A stretch of DNA of 64,000 nt from Penelope pileata (taxonomy: Eukaryota; Chordata; Aves; Galliformes; Cracidae): assembly GCA_013396635.1 (NCBI GenBank), contig WBMW01004867.1:1488318-1552317 (forward strand), read 5' to 3'. Below are positions 47,501 to 59,778 of the stretch, one piece after another. Position numbers and translations under genes: made by a program. Below the pieces are notes generated by a model. The model did no database searches, was not told where the DNA came from, and was given only the letters and a program-made list of their open reading frames with translations. Position 1 is the stretch's first letter, and the number at the start of each line of letters is the position of its first letter.

Positions 47501-50500
47501 ATGCTACTACTTAGTTCCTGACATTTTAAAATACTGTTATCCCAATGTTAAGACTATTCTATTTATCTTACCTGTATAAAATTGTGCTGTTTAACTTTCT
47601 TTCTGGTAGTGCATACATTACCTTGTTTTTAATTTTGCTATGTCCCATGAGTAGTGTTATTTTTTCCCCAATGAATTATTGGAATACCATCTTTAGTATT
47701 ATTATTGTTGCTGTTGTTTAAACTTCCAGGGAAGGGAGAGTTGTGTCTCTCGATAGTTTATGGCAATGAAAATACCAACGCATACGGCAGAGCAAATGAC
47801 AACATTTTGCAAAAGCTGTTATGTCCAATGTCTGCAGTGATTCGAGGGGGAAGAAAACATGTAGAATCTTCTGTACTGCCAACAGCTGCTGCCTGCTTGC
47901 TGTTTGGTTTATATAGATTTACTGAAGGGTGGTAGACCAAAGCTTTTACTATGATGATGAATCAAATGTATTCATTTTTTAATAGGCTTTAGGTCTGCAG
48001 TTTCTGTGGTGTGTGTGTCATCCAGGTGTGTGTCATTCTGTGTCATCTAGGTGTTTCTATCTGTGATTTGGATCGTAACTGCAGGTCTGATACAGGAGCT
48101 CTGCTTTGGAAAAGATGGTAACCCAGTTATCACATCTTTAGCATGCTTTCTAGGAGGTATAGCTTGTAAACATGTTTTGCTTTAGCTACTTTGCCAAGAG
48201 ATCATATTTGGCTGTGAAAACAAATTTACCATGGAAACTTGGAATGATTCTGGACGTTGCTAAGAAAAAGCTCTGGAAAGCTTCGTTTACATGTTATCTG
48301 CAACACTGTGGTGCAGCTTTGTGTGATGATGGCAAAACTGAGCTGGCTTGTATTCAGCTAAAAGCGAATCAATCCCTCCTCCTGTAGAAAGATTGTCCTG
48401 GATTATGTTAGCTATCATAAGTATCCTTCACATAGCAGCAAGGATGGCATTCAGGATATCAAGCCAGCTGGAAAGAATCCCTGTAACAAGGCTCTGTTGG
48501 GGAGGGTGAATATGCTTTCCTAACAACGGTAATGCTTTCTCTCCTGTCTGTCATAATCTGTGTTGCTAGGATCTGTTTCACAGGTTTTGTGACAGACTTT
48601 TAAATGATATTGTGGTTCCTTTTATTTATTGTCCACAAGAACTATGACGTGGGGAAAGTGAACAGTAAAAGGCTATGGAAAATAATAAAAAAAATCTAGG
48701 CATGTAAGACCATGAGAATAAGTACTGGGGCAGCTGTTATTGAAGTGAAAAGAAATTTTCTGTTAGTTTGGTGAAATGAAAAGTGATACATGGTAGCATT
48801 CCACTTTTTAAATTTTTCCAAACTTGGATATTTCATTTAAGCAGGAAAAAAATCACTGTATGTAGTCATAAAATGAAAACTTCTATTAGAATTCAGGAGA
48901 CTTGCCATGTATCATGCTTACCATTAATGGTAAAATGCATTGTAATTCATAAACATAATTCAAATTCCTGCTTCAAATCAACTTTTCAATATAAATCTGC
49001 AGTTTCATTATCAGCTGTCTCAGCTTATTTGACCTTTTATATTTTTATTTCCAGGGGAAAAAGAAGATGAACGAATAGTTGCAGAAATCATGAAAAGGCG
49101 TTTTTTTCCTACTGTTATAACTCATAGGTCCTGGGAAGGCTTTCTCTTTGCTGGCCATGAGATAAGGATTACAGAAGCCACTGATTGTTATGGGGCAGTC
49201 GTCTGGCCATCGGTACAATAATTACATAATACTGTTACTTCTGGTTTTGGAGTCTTTTAGCATTTTTAGTTTGTTTTTCATGATAAATATTTTTGCTGTG
49301 TGTTGTGAAACTAAGGATAGTGTTCTATGCTTTCTCTGTTTCCATTCCATAACCCCAAAACCTGAATTTAGCCTTGTTTCCTAAGGGTTCCTTGCTCTCA
49401 AAGCTTAAATGGCACATAGGTCACTCTGAAAGTAATGCCTCCTATTTATTTCCATGGAAATTGCAACAGATATAAAGAGCATAACAGCACTATTTGACAA
49501 AGCAAATTTTCAGCTACAAAACAGTCTTTTTCAACACAGTCACCACCATTAGCTATGCATTTTTGCCAGCAATGATGCAGCGATTTCACCTGCATGCCAT
49601 GCTCATAAAAATCTGCACCAGTGGAGGTGGCCCACTGATACACAGCTGCTATGACAGGTATAGCTGCTAGGAAAATGTGGCACGTGCAGTCCATTTTTCA
49701 TTGACCTCAATGAATGGTAGTCAGAAGGCATGAAATCCAGGCTATATGGTTGGTACAGAAGGACAGTCCAGCCAACATTGCAATGTGCTCCACAGTCTTC
49801 AAACTAGTATGGGGCCTGGCATTATCATGTTGCAAGAGAAAAATCATCTTCTTCTCTGGACTGACTCTGGAAGTTCAAGACTTCAGCTTGACATTGCAAT
49901 GTAGTGGTCAAAGATGATAGTTTGTCCAGGTTCCAGGAAATCTAGAAGGATTACCCATTTTCTATCCCAAAAGACAGTGCACATCACTTTACCCACTGAG
50001 GGCTGCATCTTTAACTTTTTCTTCAATGGGGAATTCGCATGTTACCACTCCATTTACTGCCATTTTGACTCTGTCTCATGGTGGTGATGCCACATTTGTC
50101 ACTAATAATGATGCAGTCCAGGAAACTGTCCCCTTCAGTCTCATATTGGTTCAATAGGTCCTGACAAATTTGGATATGGTGTTCTTTCTGTTCCTGTGTG
50201 AGCATTTGTAGGACCTACCTGGCGTACACTTTGTGATATTCCAGTGTTGACACCATTGTTTCCAACACATTGAAGCTAATATTCAGCTCCACACATAGTT
50301 CCCTCATTGTAATCTGCCGATTTGTGTGGATAAACTGATTGAGATGCTCTTCATTTCATGGTGTGACAGCTGCACATAAATGTCCGAAACATGACTTGTC
50401 TATCACATTGATGTTGCCACTGCTGTCACCCCCTGCCTCAGTGCGCTCACATCCGCTATTTGGTCTACATAACTGTTCAGCAAGCATCACTGAATGTCAA

Positions 50501-53500
50501 TGGGTGCCATTTTTTCTGCATGGAGGAATTCAATTCCACACCTTTGATTCATCCACTCTTCCATGTCAGATGCCATTTTGTCAGTGTCCCTCTGCTGCCA
50601 TCTGTCACACGGCAACAAAATGTAATGGAGTATTGGTGGGAAGGTTCAACCTCTACTGCCATATCACCAACATCCACCTCTGATGTTGTGGGCCAACATA
50701 ATAAAATAAGAGGCATTATTTTCAGAGCAGCCCTTGTATTTTGTTTGTGCTCCTATCAAACAACACATGTGACCTGCTGCCTTCTACTCTCCTGCCAAAA
50801 CCTTTTGGTCCTACTGGTCAATTAGAAGCAAATTTTGAAGGAAATCTAGGTCTTGTATGATAATGACATTTTGGTACATTTTATAAATAAATGACTATAG
50901 CGAGCAGATTCAGGTTCCAGAAAGAGCTGCAGAAAGCTGTGTGATGTGACACAAGGTGTTGACACTCATAAAAGCTACTCAACCTACTCATGAGAATAAT
51001 TAACTTGTAAATATGCAGGTATAGGAAGAGATTCACACACAGCTTCCAGTTTCTTGAAAAACAAGAAATCTGTGTGGGAGTGAACTTTTGCCCTCAGTAA
51101 ACATCACTCACGGCTCTTCATATCATAGAATTATAGAATGGTTTGGGTTGGAAAACACCTCAAATAGAGCTATTGTTGTAACCACCATAGAAAGAACATT
51201 CTTCAAGGATTTGATTTTGTGCAATGCGGCTAATAGACTATTTTGAGATTATAAAAAGTTAAAATACTGTTGCGGTCAGGCAGGTGCCACGATGCACCAC
51301 TGACACTTGCATCACTCAGAGAACATCTCTGAAATAGAAGGATCTCCAAGAGCTCCTATAAGATAGAGGACACTGAAAGCCAAGAGGCTCCTTTGTTATC
51401 CCATCGGTACCAGTGTCCTAGGCTTGTGCTATTTTTCAGAAGTATGGCCATAAATCAACTGAGGAAGTAGCCCTACTGCTTTGAGTGCCAAATGGTTTTC
51501 CTTCTCTTAGCAGAAATGGACAAGACATTTACACTACATCTCTTAGCAGCCTCAGTGCATGAAATTTCTGCATGGAAAGGAAATTCGGTTTCAAAGGTTC
51601 CCTAATTTAAGTCACAGAAGTTTTGGTTCTGCCAGCCAGTTTATACAGCAGAACATGGCAAGACACCAAGGGAAGAAATGATAGGAAGACATGGAGCTAA
51701 AAGGAAATCTTGATAGAATGTGTTTTAGAAAGTCAGTCAAACATCACATGCAGTCTTTAGGAACACACCTTTCATTAATTTTAGTGTTCACAAACTTATT
51801 TTTATTTCAGAGCTTTGTTGATTGAGGTATCTGTAAGTTCATATAGCTGAGTTAGGGGATTGAAAGCAAAAACTTTGACCTTCAATCACTTACTGAGTCA
51901 ACATTCCTCCTGCTCTGCTTCTTCTATTTCTTAATTTGTTAAAACAAAACCAAGAGCATAATTTTGCAGTGCCAAGCTGACTCACTAGTAATTGTTTTCC
52001 CAAATGGTCATCTGTATTGCAAGATAATATCGCAACCAACATATGTATTTGTCAATGTGGACTATATAATTTTCTATGTGTGGGAAATAATATGAGAGAC
52101 AAGCTGGAAACTATCTTTGTAAATGGAATGAAAGTAGCGATTTGTATTTCTACAGTGAAGTTAAGCGCACTGGTCAGTGTGAAATAGGACAGAAAAGCTG
52201 GAGAAGCTTCTGAGTCACAGTTCATGAATGCATATATAAGGAGTCAGTTGTAGAGAGCTATGTGGTTTTGTTTGCTAAAAAGATTTTTTATGCTCAACAA
52301 GGTATGGACATAAAAATTGGAACAAACTAACCTGAAAGTAAAGGGGTAAATTTATTGGCCTCTTTTGAATCATTATAATTATTAATTATTGTTAGAAGTA
52401 ATTAACTATTGGAAAAGCCTAGCAGGAGTTGTGGATTTTCTCCCACAAGCAGTCCTTATATCAAGATGTCTTTGTGAAGGTCATGTTTTAACTCAACCAG
52501 AAGTAAGTGCAGGAATTGCTGACTGGAATTTTACAGCTCATGTTATGCAGTGTGACAGATTAGATAATTGCAGTCATTCCTCCTGAATGTAATGCTTTGC
52601 AAGCCTATATTGAAGCATGTGGTGGCATTTGTTTTGTCAGCCTATAGAGCTCAAAGATCGTAGTGAGTCATGATCCTTTCAGGACAGCGTTTGAATGAAT
52701 ATTGCTCATTTAAACAGACATGAAGCTACAAAGCATTTGTTTTTGCATGCAAATATATGACAAGATGTATTTAGTGAAAATTTTTATTTCATTCATTTGT
52801 TCAGCATATTCATGGATTCCCTCCCCTGCAGGCTCTTGTTCTGTGTTATTTTTTGGAAACCAATTCTAAACAATACAATTTAGTTGACAAAAATGTGATT
52901 GAAATTGGAGCTGGAACTGGATTGGTCTCCATAGTAGCCAGTTTACTGGGTGAGTACATATAATTGCTTTTATAGTCCTGGAAACATCTCTCAGATGAAT
53001 ACTGGAGGACAAAGGTAGTAGCTTAGAACTTCTAAAACACAGTTAGTTGAAGTCTTCTATGAGAAAGAAGTGAATTCCAACAGGGTTCCTCGGAAACTTG
53101 TTCTATCTTTTTTCTCTAAAACTGTATATGCAAAAATGTGGATGCAATAAGGCAGGTCCCTGTAGATGTTCTTGTCATTAGAAGTGTCAAACGGGGCCAA
53201 AATAAGAAATTAGTGGCCTGGCAGGATGTCAGTGGCAACAGAGCAAAGTCAGATGCAGGCATGACCAACACATTATCTTCCATTGATCAAACACCTCTTG
53301 GATGACAGGTCACTTCCTTTACACTTGAGTCCAACTTTTTCTTTCAGCAGTTGATCCTTGATTACTCTGTTACAGACGCTTGCGTTTTCTCTCATGGCAG
53401 TTTGTTCTTTCTCAAGAGTATTCCAAATCAGTAACTCCTGCATTTTAACAGAATTTTAGCTTTCAGTAGTCTGAGAAATCCTCTCGATATGTTAAAAGCG

Positions 53501-54281
53501 AAGAACCTGAGGCAATGCTTGATCTAGTGTTGACTTGCTGGAGCTAGTAACTGTTGTTCTTCAATTCCTAATCTCTCACTGTACTTCCATTCAAAATGTT
53601 ATTAAGACGCAGTACTTGATTTCTCCCCATCCAAACCCAGCTGCATTTAGATGGCAACCTGTAGAAAAGACCTGGGAATCAAATATTTATTTTAAGCACA
53701 ATGAATAATAACTGTTGGGAGGAATTACAGTGTTCTATTCCCCCAGTGAGAGCTACTTGCTAAAGTCAGTTCTGTGTGCAGGGGCTTTTGCAAGTAGGCT
53801 TTTACTCAAGTTTTGAAGTATATTGAAAAATTGCTGTTGTTTTCTTCCTGTCACAGGTGCACTTGTGACTGCCACTGATTTGCCAGAACTGCTGGGAAAC
53901 CTTCAGCACAATGTTCTCCAAAATACGAAACTGAAATGCAAGCACCAGCCTCATGTTAAGGAATTGTCTTGGGGAATTGATCTGGAAAAAAACTTTCCCA
54001 GAGCTTTATGTCACTTTGACTACATTATGGCTGCAGATGTAGTTTACCACCATCCCTTCCTGGATGAGCTCCTACTAACGTTTGACCACTTGTGCAAGAA
54101 TGACACTGTTATACTGTGGGCTATGAAATTTAGGCTGGACAAGGAGAACCAATTTGTGGACAGATTTCAGACGCTATTTGACTTGGAGGTGATTTTTCAT
54201 TTCCCTAGTTTGAACATAACCTTATATAAGGCAATGAGGAAAGGTAGGATGAAAGTCAGACCTTCCAAATTGTCTGCCTGA
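38500..54281 (+). CDS. METTL21E: METTL21E, protein-lysine methyltransferase (4 coding exons, 256 aa)
   Basis: CDS join: 38500-38569, 49055-49212, 52832-52949, 53857-54281 (771 nt with stop). The last three exons match the METTL21 family closely and METTL21E best (DCYGAVVWPS, ATDLPELLGNLQ, KELSWG). Family members are seven-beta-strand methyltransferases that move methyl groups from S-adenosylmethionine to lysines of specific proteins; mouse Mettl21e is reported as muscle-enriched. Visible motifs: motif I VIEIGAGTG (98-106), the acidic residue after strand 2, Asp123, and the family DxxY motif DVVY (176-179). All key residues are intact. The first exon is the least certain part. It was chosen because it starts at a strong-Kozak ATG reading MDLTSSQRN and ends in phase 1, as the exon at 49055 requires. 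The 10.5-kb first intron holds several repeats. Human has only the pseudogene METTL21EP at this place. Confidence 0.88.
42065..42530 (+). mobile_element. CR1 LINE fragment (3' part of ORF2), sense
   Basis: Matches the CR1 reverse-transcriptase C-terminal region: 'gacctggacaggttgg', 'ctgctggagaggagctctg', 'gtcctggtggacaacaggtt', 'gtgaggcctcacctgaagtg', 'cttatggggaaaggctgag'. The reading frame is broken by stops and frameshifts, and the 3' tail is absent. Confidence 0.85.
42548..42668 (-). mobile_element. Second CR1 fragment, opposite orientation
   Basis: The segment 'aggtgcaagactctacattt', then 'cttgttgaacctcat' and 'gtccagtcattccaggtc', is a diverged reverse complement of the beginning of the preceding CR1 fragment (about 42070-42145). 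The two form an inverted arrangement. Confidence 0.7.
45405..45610 (-). mobile_element. CR1 LINE 3' fragment in METTL21E intron 1
   Basis: Reverse CR1 tail of a divergent subfamily: 'cacagaaacacagaacgtcc', 'gagttggaagagacagagat', 'gagtccaactcccagctcc' and 'cccgaccaccctctggtgaa'. Confidence 0.8.
49055..49212 (+). CDS. METTL21E: METTL21E coding exon 2, residues 24-76
   Basis: The acceptor 'tttttatttccag' ends at 49054 and the donor is CCATCG|GTACAA. It encodes RIVAEIMKRRFFPTVI, WEGFLFAGHEIRITEA and CYGAVVWPS, the N-terminal substrate-proximal part conserved in METTL21 proteins. Confidence 0.93.
49419..50733 (-). mobile_element. Mariner DNA transposon, Galluhop-like, inactivated
   Basis: Terminal inverted repeats are visible: the left end reads 'tcactctgaaagtaatgcct' and the right end is the reverse complement of 'gctctgaaaataatgcctct', each about 30 bp and similar. 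The left end abuts a TA dinucleotide, the mariner target. The length of about 1.3 kb fits a complete mariner. On the minus strand the interior encodes transposase-like fragments, including 'EQKEHHIQICQDLLNQYETE' near 50.1 kb, separated by stops and frameshifts, so it cannot be active. The family resembles chicken Galluhop from memory. It sits in METTL21E intron 2. Confidence 0.8.
51122..51172 (-). mobile_element. Short CR1 tail relic
   Basis: 'catagaattatagaatggtt' followed by 'tgggttggaaaacacctc' is the reverse complement of a CR1 3' terminus. Confidence 0.65.
52832..52949 (+). CDS. METTL21E: METTL21E coding exon 3, residues 77-116 (SAM motif I)
   Basis: The acceptor 'cctcccctgcag' ends at 52831 and the donor is CTGG|GTGAGT. 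It encodes ALVLCYFLETN and VIEIGAGTGLVSIVASLLG, the glycine-rich S-adenosylmethionine-binding loop. Confidence 0.96.
53857..54281 (+). CDS. METTL21E: METTL21E coding exon 4, residues 116-256 and stop (DxxY)
   Basis: The acceptor 'cttcctgtcacag' ends at 53856 and the TGA stop is 54279-54281. It encodes TATDLPELLGNLQ, VKELSWG, YIMAADVVYHHPFLDELL and the C-terminal strands (LWAMKFRLDKENQFVD, SLNITLYKAM), with a basic tail. Confidence 0.96.
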
Positions 54282-54782
54282 AGAAGAGATACACGAAGTT
54301 GACTGTCTCAGCTGCTTTGTAGCTTGTTCTCTTTTTAATAATTTCCACATTAGTAGCTGTCTGCGCCTGCATGAACAATATTTTTAGAGCAAATTAGAAC
54401 AAAACATCAGTTTTCCAGTGCATCCCTAAAGAATTCCTAAATTCAGGTTGCCAATAGTTTTATACATAGAAGAAATGTATTTCTGATGTTTTCTTGACTT
54501 CTACGTGCTAAATTGACAAAATGCATAACTTTCACAAGTCTCACTATTATTTTTATGGGACGGGCAATGAATATTTCCAATGGCTTTCAACTGCAGTTTT
54601 GAACAGTGTCTTCTAAGATCAACCAATCATTTGAAGATTTACTACAGTCTTACATTTTGTATTCAGATGTGATGTTAAATCTATCTTTCCTTGTTCCTAC
54701 CATAGTGTGTAAATCCTTCCTTCGGATGGCCTTTACATGACACTGAGTTAACTGAAAGGAAAAATGGGAGATGTACTGTCAT

Positions 54783-54788
54783 AATAAA
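54783..54788 (+). terminator. METTL21E: Candidate METTL21E poly(A) signal
   Basis: AATAAA lies about 500 nt after the stop. A second AATAAA at 54934-54939 is an alternative. Confidence 0.5.
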
Positions 54789-56763
54789 GGGAGATAATAT
54801 ATTAGTTACTCCTTAATTTAATGATTATGCTTTCCCTTCCAGTTCTTATTTAGATTCAGATATTCTTCAACGGGCAGTCTCACACATGAGGCAACAGGGA
54901 GTTAAATATTTTGTTGCTTGAACAAAGGTCTTGAATAAAAATAGTACATAATGTCCACGGCTCCCCTTTGCAAACACCTTACATTCTTGGAGGTCTGCCC
55001 ATCCCAAAATAGGCCGGCATTTGGACCTCTGGGAACAATGGAAAAACAGCAATGGCCACCAAGACAAATGTTTTGCAGTGCCAGCTGGTGGTGGCTGGAG
55101 GTAGAAAAACAAACCTGCCTGACACAGTGTGGCTGAGACATAGATGTGGATTTTTCTAAGGGCAAACAAAATATTTTTCTCCTAGCCACTTGGTGTGTCC
55201 CCGATTTTAGTGATCAGATTAATCAGAGGACATTATTTTGGGAAGATTAGTAAAATGTTCCTTTGGACATCCTACATTTTTGGATTAATTTTGTAATTGG
55301 CTGTGAGAGAACTTCTAATTCCTTGTTGGCTAGAGAGGAAAATCCAGCTCACGTGCTGATGTCCATGCAAAGCTTTTCTGCCTCTGCCATGAGGAGCAAT
55401 TCTTCCAGCAATATGAGGGATCTGCAAGCTAACAGTCTTTACCTTTACAGCTCCCCTTTGTACTCCCTCCAGGAATGTGTTATACATTGTCTCATGTGAG
55501 TATTTCTTAATGGTGGCTTCCAGAATGTATTGGTGCTTGTAACTCTTCCTGTGACAAGTGATTGTTATTTATCTACTTTGCAGTCTGGAAAAAAGAGTGG
55601 GGCAGAGCTATGATAAATGAGTGACATAACTGGAACATGCTCTTACTCCCAGTCTAAAATTTGGTTTTTTGGGATAAAAGTTCCCACTGTTAGACATGAA
55701 GTGGTGTGGAGAGGAAGGTCCAAGCTGCCATGGTTTTCCAGTGTGATCTGGGGATCCAAATTCTGAAAGGAAGTGGTGGGAGGATGGAAAAGGGTATGGC
55801 AAGAGGGATATAGGGGTGGAAGAAGGATTGTGGAGAAAAGGTAGCTGCAGGGAGAAGGTGAGATGGAGAAAGGGAGGAGACTGACAGTGAGACTGACTTC
55901 AAAATATTGGGTCCACTGACTGAAAGAGGACATCCTCTGTGACAGCACTTGCTTCCAAGCACCAAACCCACCACAATTGAAATTAAAGTCCTTTCAGCCC
56001 AAATAGCATCTCTGTTTACAAATATTTCACACATAAACAGATTGGCACTGGGATTTAGTGAGTAACGAGCAAGAAGGCTCTGTGTGCACCAAAATCCTCT
56101 GATGAAAATATCCTGTGAACTACAAAGCAATGCCAGCTAAGGAGGAAAAAGGAGAGTCCAGCAAAGTGGCAAAGAAGGATCACTTTTAATGCCATTGAGC
56201 CCTTCTATTTGGTCTGCACACTGTCCCCTGCTGAGCTCCCGCTGAAGTCAACAGGAGCTGTGTTTGTAGAGCAGATTCAGAGTTGAGCTCTTTAGGCCCA
56301 ACAGTGTGGTAATATTTAGTGTAACCTAACACTACTACCCTTTCTCACAAGTCTGTCTAGCAACGCTGCGTGAAGCTTCCTGGGAAAAGTCCAGAGCCTA
56401 GCTGCTCTATTGTACGGAGCCCTTTTGTCCGCTGTTATGATGGGCAGGTTATTAGCTGTGGCCAACGGGTGGTGGAGGTTATATGTGGCATTTGCCGGTG
56501 GAGTTTATTTCTGCTCTTTGAGAACAGGCCTCTCAAATGACTGTCAGATATTACAGCTCCCAAAAGACAGTTATAATTCTAATAATGACTTATTATGTTC
56601 TAAAACTTCAAATAAAAACTCACGTTGTTATGCAGCACACCATGTTGCTAATGCACGTGGCATTTGCATCTGTAGTTAAATCTGCGGGTGAGAGAATTCC
56701 ACCTATGAAGAATGTTAGGGAGGCCGTGTAAGCTTGCAGGCTTTTACAGACTATTATGGAATG

Positions 56764-57018
56764 TTATGGTAATGGTATTAATTGAAGATATAAATCTATG
56801 TACTGCTTAGGTTCAAACAGTTCCTCAGCTTCAATCAGTTTCTCATTCATTAAGCAAACAACATAGGATTCTGAAAACCCAGATTCAGCTAACACCGTTC
56901 GAACTTGAAAGGTATTGGTTATTTTTCTGCTCATATTTACTGGTGCTACACCGGTAACTATGAGGTGATCTGAAATAAATTCAGTGGGAAAGGAAGATAG
57001 AGGCTGTTGAGATGTCAT
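56764..57018 (-). other. Unassigned 84-codon open reading frame
   Basis: This minus-strand frame has unremarkable, protein-like composition with balanced charged and hydrophobic residues, for example 'ESYVVCLMNEKLIEAEELFE'. It begins with ATG (G at -3). I recognise no domain or family. It could be a diverged exon, a decayed retrocopy or chance. Confidence 0.2.
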
Positions 57019-57409
57019 TGCTCCATAGATGTACTTCAGAAATCGATATGTTCATGCTTATAATAGCTCTGTGACGTAAGGGAAATATGGTGACACAGTT
57101 GTAGAGTTAAGAGGGAGCTGAGCTAAATGTCAAGTAGTGTAACCATAGTCACAGCAGAGAGTACAGTATAGAAGTTCTTCACAGTAAAAATATTTCCCGT
57201 GTTTGTTTTCTTGTTAGAATTTGCTCACTTGAAGACAGAATTTCAATTAATTACATTATTTCTTTAAAAATTACCATGCCACTTTGTAAATAAATAATAA
57301 AAGCCCTTTGAGTGTAAGCACTCAGCAATAGACTAGAAGAAAACCTCAGATTTCTCTTTCATGTAGTTATGCCAACCAACCACATTGTGCATAGACTGTA
57401 CTGGCTACA

Positions 57410-57815
57410 TTGAAATTTTGGAATCACCCAGGTAGGAAGGGACCTCTGAAGGTTGTCTGTCTTGCTCAGATCAGGTCTAGATTCAAAATTCAAAGGTGGT
57501 CCTCAGATTCTCCAAGGTGGATATACTACAACCTCTCAGAATAGTCCTTTAGTTTTGATTTTTTTTTTCTTCTGTATATACAACAGGAAATACTGCAATT
57601 GGGCAGCTATCTGTGATTATTTTGCAGCGGACCTCTGTCAGTGCACCCGGCACTCTCAGTCACTTCATTCTCCAGACCCTTAACCATTTTAGTCCTCATC
57701 CCCTGGATTTGTCTGGTTTGTCAAAATCTCTATTATTAGAGGGTCCAAAACTGGACACAGCACTGCAGGTGGGACATCATGATGCCGTGTAGAGGGGTAA
57801 TTCAAAATAGTCACA
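57410..57815 (-). mobile_element. Old CR1 LINE fragment
   Basis: Reverse-oriented and strongly diverged. 'aatcacccaggtaggaaggg' with 'gacctctgaagg' matches the CR1 3' end, and 'gtccaaaactggacacagca' with 'ctgcaggtgggacatc' and 'gtgtagaggggtaat' matches the upstream ORF2 segment. The middle part is deleted or unrecognisable. Confidence 0.7.
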
Positions 57816-59264
57816 TTTAATTATCTTGTTGCTACACTCTTTCTCGCCAACGTTGCTCAATATACAGTTCGCATGCATCTAATGATCCAGCCAGTTTTTT
57901 AACCACTTTGTGATTCATCCATCCTGCCTGCATCCCTATGATTGGCCTACGAAGCTTCTGTAGGAAAAAGTGTGATGGATTTATCAAAGAATATGCTGAT
58001 GATATTCACTATGCTCTGCTTATCCACAGGGCCAGTCAGAGAAGGTGATTAGGTTGTCAAGTTCTCAGTAAATTTGTTGTTTGCAGACATGTAGGCCTGA
58101 AAATGTCTTCCAGGTGGGTTCATTGCATGGTCTTCCCAGGGACTGAGACGAAGCGGACTGGAATGTAGTCTTTACCTAATGTCTTTACCCTGCTATCAAC
58201 CTTTCTCACTCTTCTCAGAATCTTTAAACTCCATTCCCGGGTCACTGTCTCACACAGAGTGAGAATATCTCCCTTTGTCCTCTCTTCCTGTTCACAAACA
58301 CCTATCAGCCACAGTACTGCATTTATGCTGCTTATCTGGAAGAAAAGACTAACATATGCCAGAATGACTCTGTTTCAGTCTCTGGGGAAGAACAGTAATT
58401 GAAAATTGAGATACAAGTAGGTCAAGGCAAAAGGTCCTGAGAACTCTTAATTGCTATCCAGACATAAGCTTTGAATGCACTGAAATCCTGAGCTCTTTTG
58501 TCCTGAGAAGTCCGTAATTACAGGACTTTTCTACAGAACACTACTCATTGACTGTTAAAGGTGATTAATCTCTACTGTCAGATTATTGCATTATGGGATT
58601 ATCCAGATTATATATTATCAGGTTATTATTATTAGCTATAGGTCATCTGTCCTCTATGCTATTGACTCCACTCACATTCTTGTCAGGCTTGAAGACAGTT
58701 CATGAAACCAGAAAAGGTTGTTGCTCTTACGATGTCTGTGATTATCATACCCATGTGTGAGGCAATGACTGTTTCATTCCGAGGTGCTCAGCCTTGGCAG
58801 CAGAGTAGAAGGATCATTAGATATTGGCTGTGTTCCTGCCAGAAGTTCATCAGCTTATAGTAGCACTAGGAGTGCACGGGCACTCAGGGTAACTGATTGG
58901 ATTTCTTGATGGTGGAAAAGACCATCTTTGTTAGGAACACATGATTTCTCATGATTTATTCTACCGATCTCAAAAAGAAAATGTCAGCCGTGTTTCCCAG
59001 CTAGGGAAAAATTGTGAACAAACACAGAAGGTGCTCCTGATGCCCTTAAAGTGAAATCCTGAAAGGCTCTGCTGTCACGCTGCTGTAAAAAGTAAGAAGA
59101 TCATGTGGCTCCATTCCAGTTTATTGAACCTTGAACAATATTGTTTTGATTTACAATGTGAGAACACAGAGGTAGATGGAGTATCCAATTTAGGGAATCA
59201 CAGCAACTGTAATCTGAAAGAGTGCTTTCTGGCTCATTTTTGCCTGATATTGTTGTCTTCAAAA

Positions 59265-59330
59265 CAGTATATATATTATTTACTGTTAATATACGTATGT
59301 ATAACATATATTATATATATATTATATCAA
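59265..59330. repeat. AT-rich low-complexity run
   Basis: Alternating TA/ATA units, for example 'catatattatatatatatta', with no other structure. Confidence 0.75.
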
Positions 59331-59778
59331 CTGTGTGAAAGGTTGCAGAAATAAGAAATATGGAAATTATTGCTGTGCGATGTGAAATAGTGCAACAGTA
59401 TTCCTTGTTTGTTTTCGGTCTAGTACCCATTTTTCAGTAAACTCCTAGTAGATAGTCTTTAGAGCAGCTGTAAGCAGCTGAATAATACATGCAGAAGAAA
59501 GATCATATAAGAAAAAGTGTCTGACACAGTGTGTGAATAGAAATCTGCCTTTTAATAGATGTGTAAGGATCCCCATTTGTCAGGGAGAACAAAGATCTCT
59601 TTCACAGGTCTTTAATCATTGGTCTCACATCAACAGAAAGCACAGAAATCGTTTCTACCCCTTCCCACTTGTGTATTTGGTCCCCAGCTTTTATTTCTCC
59701 CTCACATGTTGTAATGGCTGTGGAAAAAAGGGTATAAAATATATATATATTAAATTAGGAGAATACCTTCCTCTTCCC

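Larger units (their letters stand above)
38570..49054. other. METTL21E: METTL21E intron 1 (10.5 kb)
   Basis: No second gene is recognised here. Contents: a small phase-compatible terminal-exon-like segment at 39021-39079, an (AAAC)n run near 39558-39579, a pyrimidine-rich block at 40.7-41.2 kb, a pair of oppositely oriented CR1 fragments at 42.06-42.67 kb and a reverse CR1 fragment at 45.4 kb. Confidence 0.6.
49213..52831. other. METTL21E: METTL21E intron 2 (3.6 kb)
   Basis: It contains the mariner element at 49419-50733 and a short CR1 relic near 51125. The remainder is AT-rich without recognisable features. Confidence 0.7.

Noticed and set aside
47705..47935. 76-codon plus-strand frame with an acceptor-like 'acttccag', considered as a METTL21E 5' exon
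   Set aside because: No donor leaves the frame in the phase needed by the exon at 49055, and the exon at 38456-38569 fits better.
50460..50825. 121-codon plus-strand frame in METTL21E intron 2
   Set aside because: It lies mostly inside the mariner element on the strand opposite to its transposase.
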